Positions 59,023-64,000 of a stretch of DNA of 64,000 bases are shown here, one piece after another. Both the position numbers and the translations under genes were made by a program. The stretch spans positions 62,001 through 126,000 of the forward strand of contig NZ_CP083451.1 in NCBI RefSeq assembly GCF_020080045.1, given 5' to 3'. Below the pieces are notes generated by a model. The model did no database searches and was not told the DNA's origin. It saw only the letters and a program-made list of their open reading frames with translations. Source of the stretch: Comamonas odontotermitis. Its GTDB lineage: Bacteria; Pseudomonadota; Gammaproteobacteria; Burkholderiales; Burkholderiaceae_C. Position 1 is the stretch's first letter. Each line of letters begins with the position of its first letter.

Positions 59023-61701
59023 CTAGCGAACCACTTCGCCCGCAGAAATACCGGCCTCGCCCGTCTGGGACTGGGGAAGCGGTTGTGCCGACGCGGGCGT
59101 AGCGCGGCGCCACACCACATCGCCGCCTGCCGAAGGCTGCTGCGCGGGCACCCCGGAGTTGACGGGAGACACGACCACGCCGCGCTCGATGGGCGGCGGG
59201 TTGCCGCGCGGGGCAGGGGCCGTGCCGCCGAGCGAGGGCGCGGGAGCCGCCTGTGCGCCGTCATTGCCGCCCGCTGCACCCGGCCCGGGTACCACCACGC
59301 CCGGCTGGGGGCGTACCGGGTCATTGGGGCGCGGAGCCTGGGGCTGCACCACTTCGCCATTGAAGGCGGGGTAATCGCCTTCGCCGCTGGGGCCCCGAGT
59401 GCCGTAGTCGGGCTGGGCAGGCGTGCCAATAGGGCGCGCTTCCGGGTCGTCCACCACAGGCGGGCGGTGGTCGCCACCGTTGTTTGCAGGGCCTTGCACG
59501 GCGGGAGGCTGCTCGAAGGGGTCCACCGGCTCCTTGCTGGTGCCAAAGCCCAGCATCCAGCTGCGCAGGCGCTGTACAAAGGTGTTGTTCTCGGCTGGCT
59601 GCTCAAAGCGGGCTGCGGCATCGACCAGTTTGGTTCGCTGCGCGGCAGCGGCAATGTCGGCCACGATGGGCAGTGCGCTGTGCGCGCCTTGGCCCCAGTA
59701 GTCGTTCAAGGTGACGCGGCTGTCGTTGAAGCCGACCCAGGCCCCGGCCACGAGGTCGGAATGCATGAGCATGAACCAGCCATCGGCGTTGTCCTGTGTG
59801 GTGCCGGTCTTGCCAGCCCAGTCGCCTGTTACACTGTAGCGCGCCACGCCTCTGCCAGTGCCTTTGCTGATGACGCCGCGCATCATGTCCACCAGCGCAT
59901 AGGTCACACCGCTGTCAAGTGCCAGCTCGGTCGGCTGTGGCTCGAACTCGGCCAGCACCTTGCCTTCGCGGTTGGTGATGCGGGTAACCATGACGGGGGC
60001 CCGGTAACCGCCGCCGTTGGCCAGCGTGGCATAGCTGGTCACCATTTCCTGCAGGGTCACGGGGCTGGTGCCCAGCGCCAGCGACATCACCTCGTCAAGC
60101 TTGCTGTCGCGCACGCCCAGCGCGCGGGCCAGTTTGGCTACCTTGGCGGGGCCGACCTTGGCCATCACCTGCGCGGTGATGGTGTTCTTGGAGTAGGCCA
60201 GGCCATCGGCCAGCGTCATCGGCTGGTTCGAAGGCGGGCCGCCGTCGGTGGGGCGCCAGTGCTGGCCGCCAGGCAAGGCAATGTCCACCGCTTCGTCCAT
60301 CAATTGGTCGCTGGGCACGGCGCCGTTGAGCAAGGCCGCGCCATACACAAAGGGCTTGAAGGTGGAGCCGGGCTGGCGGCGCGCCTGGGAGACATGGTCA
60401 AACGGGTCGATGGCAAAGTCGCGGCTGCCCACCCAGGCCAGCACATGGGCGTTGCGCGGGTCCATGGCCATGAAACCGGCCTGCACGCGCACCTTGTCCT
60501 GGCGCAGGTCGGCCATGAAGTCGGCGTCGGCCAGCAGGCGCTTCAAGGCCTCGTCCTTGTCTTCGCCGCCCTCCACCGCCTGGCGGTAGGCCTTGCTTTC
60601 GCGCACAAAGCTTTGCACCAGCGGGTTCTTGGCCGAAAAGGCCGCGCGCGGGCTCCACAGCCCGTTGGCAGTCACCTGCAACTGGCGGCCATGGCGCGCA
60701 ACAGCCTGGTTGGCCCATTGCTGGATGCGCGAGTCGATGGTGGTCTGCACCACCAGGCCGTCGGCATAGAGGTTGTAGTCGTTGGCGTCGGCCCAGTCGA
60801 TGAGCCATTTGCGCAGCGCCTGGGCAAAGTGCGGCGCCATGCCAACGGCTTCGTCCTGGCGCTCGAAGTCGAGCTGAATGGGGCGCTTTTTCAGCGCCTC
60901 GAATTCCTTGTCGCCCAGCTTGTCGTGCTTGTGCATCTGCGCCAGCACGGTGTTGCGGCGCGATACGGCGCGCTCGGGGTTGCTGACCGGGTTGTAGTAG
61001 CTGGTGCCCTTGAGCATGCCCACCAGAGTGGCGGCCTCGATCACGCTGAGCTTGCTGGCCGGCTTGTCAAAGTACGTGCGGGCCGCCATCTCGATGCCAA
61101 ACGCGTTGTAGAGAAACGGTACGGTGTTCAGGTAGGTCTCCAGGATCTCGTCCTTGGTGTAGGCCGATTCGATCTTGTAGGCGGTCACCGCCTCCTTGAG
61201 CTTGCGATTGAGCGAACGCGCACGGCCGATTTCTTCAGGGAACATATTGCGCGCCAGCTGCTGGGTGATCGTCGATCCGCCCTGTGGCCGCCCCATGGCC
61301 GTGTGGATGACCGAGCCGAAGGTGCGGCGCCAGTCCAGTCCCCCGTGCTCATAGAAACGGTGGTCTTCGGTAGAGATGAGCGCGTTGATGACGTTGGGCG
61401 AAATGTCCTTGAGCGCCACCCATTCGCGGTTGGACCGCTTGTACTGCGCCAGCACCTTCCCGTCCGCCGACATCAGCTGCGTGGGCGCCTCCACCTTGGC
61501 TTTTTGGATATCGCTGATCGACGGCGTCAGCGGTATCAGGAGCAGCACGTACAGCAGCAAGGCCACCGGCAGGGCCAGTACGGCCATCAGCCATTGCTTC
61601 CTGCTGCGGGAAGCCACCCAGGCGCGCAAGCGGGCAGCTTGGGGGGCAAGGGCATGGGCCACGCGGATGGCCGTATTTTTGAGTGCGGAAAAAAGAGGCA
61701 T
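59023..61701 (-). CDS. Class A penicillin-binding protein (PBP1A-like)
   Basis: An 892-residue bifunctional peptidoglycan synthase. One membrane anchor is at about 37-60. The transglycosylase domain (about 90-265) has EDHRFYEHGGLDW and GGSTITQQLARNMF. The transpeptidase domain (about 400-690) has the SxxK serine in PGSTFKPFVYG, SxN in YSKNT and KTG in GKTGTTQ. From about residue 715 the protein ends in a 175-residue Pro/Gly/Ala-rich tail without fold signals, longer than in most PBP1A proteins. It converges with the siderophore-interacting protein gene. Whether this is mrcA proper or a second class A PBP cannot be decided here. Confidence 0.9.
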   Translation of the reverse strand: MPLFSALKNTAIRVAHALAPQAARLRAWVASRSRKQWLMAVLALPVALLLYVLLLIPLTPSISDIQKAKVEAPTQLMSADGKVLAQYKRSNREWVALKDISPNVINALISTEDHRFYEHGGLDWRRTFGSVIHTAMGRPQGGSTITQQLARNMFPEEIGRARSLNRKLKEAVTAYKIESAYTKDEILETYLNTVPFLYNAFGIEMAARTYFDKPASKLSVIEAATLVGMLKGTSYYNPVSNPERAVSRRNTVLAQMHKHDKLGDKEFEALKKRPIQLDFERQDEAVGMAPHFAQALRKWLIDWADANDYNLYADGLVVQTTIDSRIQQWANQAVARHGRQLQVTANGLWSPRAAFSAKNPLVQSFVRESKAYRQAVEGGEDKDEALKRLLADADFMADLRQDKVRVQAGFMAMDPRNAHVLAWVGSRDFAIDPFDHVSQARRQPGSTFKPFVYGAALLNGAVPSDQLMDEAVDIALPGGQHWRPTDGGPPSNQPMTLADGLAYSKNTITAQVMAKVGPAKVAKLARALGVRDSKLDEVMSLALGTSPVTLQEMVTSYATLANGGGYRAPVMVTRITNREGKVLAEFEPQPTELALDSGVTYALVDMMRGVISKGTGRGVARYSVTGDWAGKTGTTQDNADGWFMLMHSDLVAGAWVGFNDSRVTLNDYWGQGAHSALPIVADIAAAAQRTKLVDAAARFEQPAENNTFVQRLRSWMLGFGTSKEPVDPFEQPPAVQGPANNGGDHRPPVVDDPEARPIGTPAQPDYGTRGPSGEGDYPAFNGEVVQPQAPRPNDPVRPQPGVVVPGPGAAGGNDGAQAAPAPSLGGTAPAPRGNPPPIERGVVVSPVNSGVPAQQPSAGGDVVWRRATPASAQPLPQSQTGEAGISAGEVVR

Positions 61702-62088
61702 CGCCTGGGTATCTCATCTGCAGAACGGGGCTTGCCGGGGTGCTTCAATCTCGCATGCCCGCAAGCGAATCGCACATTGTCGGGCAGGAGCAGTGGTACG
61801 GTAGCCCCCTGTGCCAATACTGCCGCAGGCGCTGTAACAGGCACGCAAAGGGGTATCTACCCGCCCTTACTCTTGTTTTGATAGCTGCCTGCGCTTTACC
61901 TCTGTACACCAAAGGCGTTTTTCACCGCTGTTTTGGCAATGCATACCCTGCAATGGCCGCCCATGCAGTTGCAACGGCAGCACGAAGGCTTTACGTTTGG
62001 CCATAAAAGCCATGGCAGCGGGCTCTTTGGCGGCCATACCGCTGCGGGCCCCGAAGCGGCCCACGCATCAACGCATGGAGGCAGGGAA
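61702..62088. other. Non-coding stretch between PBP and HBDH genes
   Basis: About 390 bp with no supported gene. It holds one copy of the dispersed repeat near 61875-61920 (TTTTGATAGCTGCCTGCGCTT followed by TACC; core is GATAGCTGCCTGCGCTT). Small hairpins and a CCATAAAAGCCATGG segment near 62000 have no clear meaning. Confidence 0.5.
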
Positions 62089-62111
62089 AACAGGGCGCTT
62101 TGCGCCCTGTT
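62089..62111 (-). terminator. Terminator of the 3-hydroxybutyrate dehydrogenase gene
   Basis: A 10-bp perfect stem, AACAGGGCGC with GCGCCCTGTT, loop of three bases, followed on the minus strand by TTCCC after a TTTT. It lies 22 bp past the stop codon. Confidence 0.85.
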
Positions 62112-62132
62112 GCGATCCAGCCATTTGCCGGG

Positions 62133-62921
62133 TTACTGCATGAACCAGCCGTGGCTCACCACCATCGACTGGCCGGTCAGCGCATTGGTCGGGAAGGCTG
62201 CAAAAAACAGCGCCACGCGCGCCACATCGTCCAGCGTGGTGAACTCACCGTCCACCGTCTCCTTCAGCATCACGTTCTTGATCACTTCCTCTTCAGAAAT
62301 CCCCAGCTCCTGGGCCTGCTCCGGAATCTGCTTGTCCACCAGCGGCGTGCGCACATAGCCCGGGCAGATGACGTTGGCCCGCACACCCTGCGGCCCGCCC
62401 TCTTTCGCCACCACCTTGGCCAGACCTTCGAGCCCGTGCTTGGCCGTGACATACGGTGCTTTCAGCCGCGAGGCCTCCTTGGAATGCACCGAACCGGTGT
62501 AGATGATGCTGCCGCCCCGCCCCTGTGCATACATATGCTTGATGCAGGCGCGCGTTGTGAGGAAGGCGCCATCCAGCTGGATCGCCAGCATCTTCTGCCA
62601 TTCGCCCAGCGAAAAATCCTGCACCGGCTTGACGATCTGGATCCCTGCATTGCTGACCAGGATGTCGATGCCGCCATAGGCCCGGACCGCCGCCTCCACC
62701 GAGGCGTCGACTTGCGCCTCCTGCGTCACATCCACAGCCACGCCCATTGCCGTGCCGCCCCTGCTTTGGATATCCTGGGCCGCGGCATCGGCCGCTTCCT
62801 GCTTCAGATCTGCAATCACCACCTTGGCACCTTCCTGTGCATACAGATCGGCAATTGCCTTGCCAATGCCACTGGCGGCGCCTGTCACATACGCCACCTT
62901 GCCTGCGAGTTGCTGAGCCAT
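62133..62921 (-). CDS. 3-hydroxybutyrate dehydrogenase (SDR family)
   Basis: A 262-residue short-chain dehydrogenase that interconverts 3-hydroxybutyrate and acetoacetate with NAD, used in polyhydroxybutyrate turnover. The cofactor loop is [15 protein letters not shown], the structural NAG motif is VSNAGIQ, and the catalytic Ser, Tyr and Lys lie in [11 protein letters not shown] and YVTAKHG. The segment [15 protein letters not shown] and the C-terminal GWFMQ are closely typical of this enzyme rather than of a general SDR. AAAGGAC lies eight bases before the ATG. The gene has its own terminator. Confidence 0.9.
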   Translation of the reverse strand: MAQQLAGKVAYVTGAASGIGKAIADLYAQEGAKVVIADLKQEAADAAAQDIQSRGGTAMGVAVDVTQEAQVDASVEAAVRAYGGIDILVSNAGIQIVKPVQDFSLGEWQKMLAIQLDGAFLTTRACIKHMYAQGRGGSIIYTGSVHSKEASRLKAPYVTAKHGLEGLAKVVAKEGGPQGVRANVICPGYVRTPLVDKQIPEQAQELGISEEEVIKNVMLKETVDGEFTTLDDVARVALFFAAFPTNALTGQSMVVSHGWFMQ

Positions 62922-63206
62922 TGTTCATGTCCTTTCGATAGAAAACAGATATCGCCGGGCCATGCTGCGCCGGCCGGGGTGCACCTGTCGTAGGAGCACA
63001 GGCCATTTGCACAAGTACACAGAGCCGGACTTGCAGCGGATGGGCAGTTGAGACCGCCATCGCTTTATCAGCCAATCTGCTGCGCTTCAAAATCAGGATG
63101 GCGACCGACGCCCTGGTTCGCAGACGCCAGCAGCGCGGCAATGCGTTGTGCAAGGCTTCGCACCAGCCTCTACACTTGCACTTTTGCCAGATTGCATGAC
63201 ACCACC

Positions 63207-63677
63207 ATGAACATCACCAAAGACAGCGCCGTCACCATCCAGTACAAAGTGACCGACGACAAGGGCAAGCCGCTCGACAGCGGCAACCTGGCCTACCTGC
63301 ACGGCGGCTATGAAAACATCTTCCCCAAGGTGGAAGCTGCTTTTGAAGGCCAGTCCGCAGGCTTCAGCACCACCGTCGATCTGGCCGTGGAAGACGCCTT
63401 TGGCGCCCGCGACGAAAGCCTGGTGCGAACCATCCCCAAGGCCGAGTTCCCGCCCGGAGTGAAGGTGGGTGGCCAGTTGCAGGGTGCCAACGACAAGGGC
63501 GAACCCCAGGTCTATTACGTCAAGAAAATCAAGGGCCCCGAGGTGCACCTGGATGGCAATCACCCGTTGGCAGGGCTTGCACTGCGCTTCAGCGGCAAGG
63601 TGATCGATGTGCGCGCCGCCAGCGCAGAAGAAATTGCCCATCGCCACGTGCATGGCGCGCACGGCCACCACCATTGA
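63207..63677 (+). CDS. slyD: FKBP-type peptidyl-prolyl isomerase SlyD
   Basis: A 156-residue SlyD-type isomerase and chaperone. The FKBP domain is split by the insert-in-flap chaperone segment: VTIQYKVTDDKGKPLDSG opens it, and the flap covers about 70-120 (VEDAFGARDESLVRTIP). The C-terminal tail is His-rich (HRHVHGAHGHHH) and should bind nickel or other metals, as in E. coli SlyD, though the tail here is short. The ATG at 63207 starts MNITKDSAVTI, the conserved N-terminus; longer upstream frames are not coding. A strong terminator follows. The 285-bp gap upstream shows nothing recognisable. Confidence 0.92.
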   Translation: MNITKDSAVTIQYKVTDDKGKPLDSGNLAYLHGGYENIFPKVEAAFEGQSAGFSTTVDLAVEDAFGARDESLVRTIPKAEFPPGVKVGGQLQGANDKGEPQVYYVKKIKGPEVHLDGNHPLAGLALRFSGKVIDVRAASAEEIAHRHVHGAHGHHH

Positions 63678-63732
63678 AGCCCTCGGGGGCGCTGACATCC
63701 GGTGCGGGCGCCCCTGCACCTGAAGCAAACAA

Positions 63733-63774
63733 GCGGCTGGCGCGCATCCTTTTGTGCACCAGCCGCTCTTTTTT
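63733..63774 (+). terminator. slyD terminator
   Basis: The stem GCGGCTGG with CCAGCCGC, an 18-base loop that can pair further, then TCTTTTTT. A strong rho-independent terminator 55 bp after slyD. Confidence 0.85.
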
Positions 63775-63787
63775 GGATAGCAAAACC

Positions 63788-64000
63788 ATGTCAACTGCGC
63801 TGATCGAACCCCGCACCGCCCGCCTGCAGCTGCGCCAGTGGCGTGCACAGGACCGCGAGGCATTCGCTGCCATGGTCGTCGACCCGGAAGTGATGCGCTA
63901 TTTTCCGGCCCCGCTGACGCGCGCGCAAAGCGATGCCATGGCAGACAAATGCGAGGCACTGATCGCCGAACGCGGCTGGGGCATATGGGCGGTGGAGCGT
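63788..64000 (+). CDS. GNAT-family acetyltransferase, cut by the window end
   Basis: The first 71 codons of a GNAT protein. It opens with the RimJ/RimL-like pattern PRTARLQLRQWRAQDREAFA and VDPEVMRYFPAPLTRAQSD, found in N-acetyltransferases acting on ribosomal proteins or amino groups. The acetyl-CoA-binding motif is beyond the window. The start codon is 13 bases after the slyD terminator T-run, so it has its own promoter or depends on read-through. Confidence 0.8.
   Translation, partial: MSTALIEPRTARLQLRQWRAQDREAFAAMVVDPEVMRYFPAPLTRAQSDAMADKCEALIAERGWGIWAVER

Noticed and set aside
1..64000. CRISPR arrays, rRNA and tRNA genes
   Set aside because: No regularly spaced direct repeats, no rRNA sequence and no cloverleaf with tRNA consensus boxes were seen on either strand.

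Overview
The window looks like chromosomal DNA from a GC-rich betaproteobacterium of the family Comamonadaceae (Comamonas or a close relative). This is an inference. It rests on the high GC and codon bias of most genes, the surA-rsmA, maeB and class A PBP gene types, and many copies of a short stem-loop repeat with the core ATAGCTGCTRGCGCTT between genes. Recall of such repeats in this family is from general knowledge, not from a search.

Layout. (1) 1-6030: the start of an exported protein, an IclR regulator with two matching palindromes, a 266-bp MITE-like element with nested hairpins, and a molybdenum hydroxylase set. In that set xdhC and a mocA-like gene run leftward and an iorA/iorB-like enzyme pair runs rightward. 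(2) 6055-12900: rsmE and amgK leftward, then lptD, surA and rsmA rightward, serving ribosome and envelope biogenesis. (3) 13000-21215: a secreted RNase with a barstar-like inhibitor, the malic enzyme-phosphotransacetylase fusion maeB, a membrane-anchored hypothetical protein, a lipoprotein, and a beta-alanine catabolic pair (omega-aminotransferase plus mmsA). (4) 21528-28929: PhoD, a Baeyer-Villiger-type monooxygenase, an HSL-family esterase, a VOC protein, a methylglyoxal synthase with a second degenerate copy of its own domain, an isochorismatase-like hydrolase and a LysR regulator. (5) 29252-30733: two lower-GC genes with HEPN-like motifs, each followed by an attC-like site; this looks like an integron cassette array without a visible integrase. 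(6) 31362-38613: a kgu-type 2-ketogluconate operon with a LacI/PtxS-type regulator, a perfect TGAAACCGGTTTCA operator, a polar-amino-acid-type ABC importer where an MFS permease is usual, and kguE, kguK and kguD. (7) 38627-44946: small membrane and lipoprotein genes, then DUF4178, DUF350, a membrane aminopropyltransferase and an FAD oxidoreductase in one direction. (8) 44966-57680: an AT-rich Rhs polymorphic-toxin island. (9) 58087-64000: a Fur-box-preceded siderophore-interacting protein, a class A PBP, 3-hydroxybutyrate dehydrogenase, SlyD and the start of a GNAT acetyltransferase.

The Rhs island is the strongest candidate for an undescribed system. One 2464-residue Sec-type, teneurin-like Rhs protein is followed on the same strand by at least three displaced pieces of the Rhs core carrying different C-terminal tips. 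Nearly every tip is followed, often with an overlapping stop and start, by a small two-helix membrane protein. Two of these membrane-protein families each occur twice. This fits a reservoir of exchangeable toxin tips whose immunity proteins sit in the membrane, so the toxins may act there. Other points worth following are the attC cassettes, the tandem methylglyoxal synthase, and the kgu solute-binding protein, which lacks the aspartate that normally holds an amino group.

All assignments come from reading the sequence and translations by eye; no database search was run.
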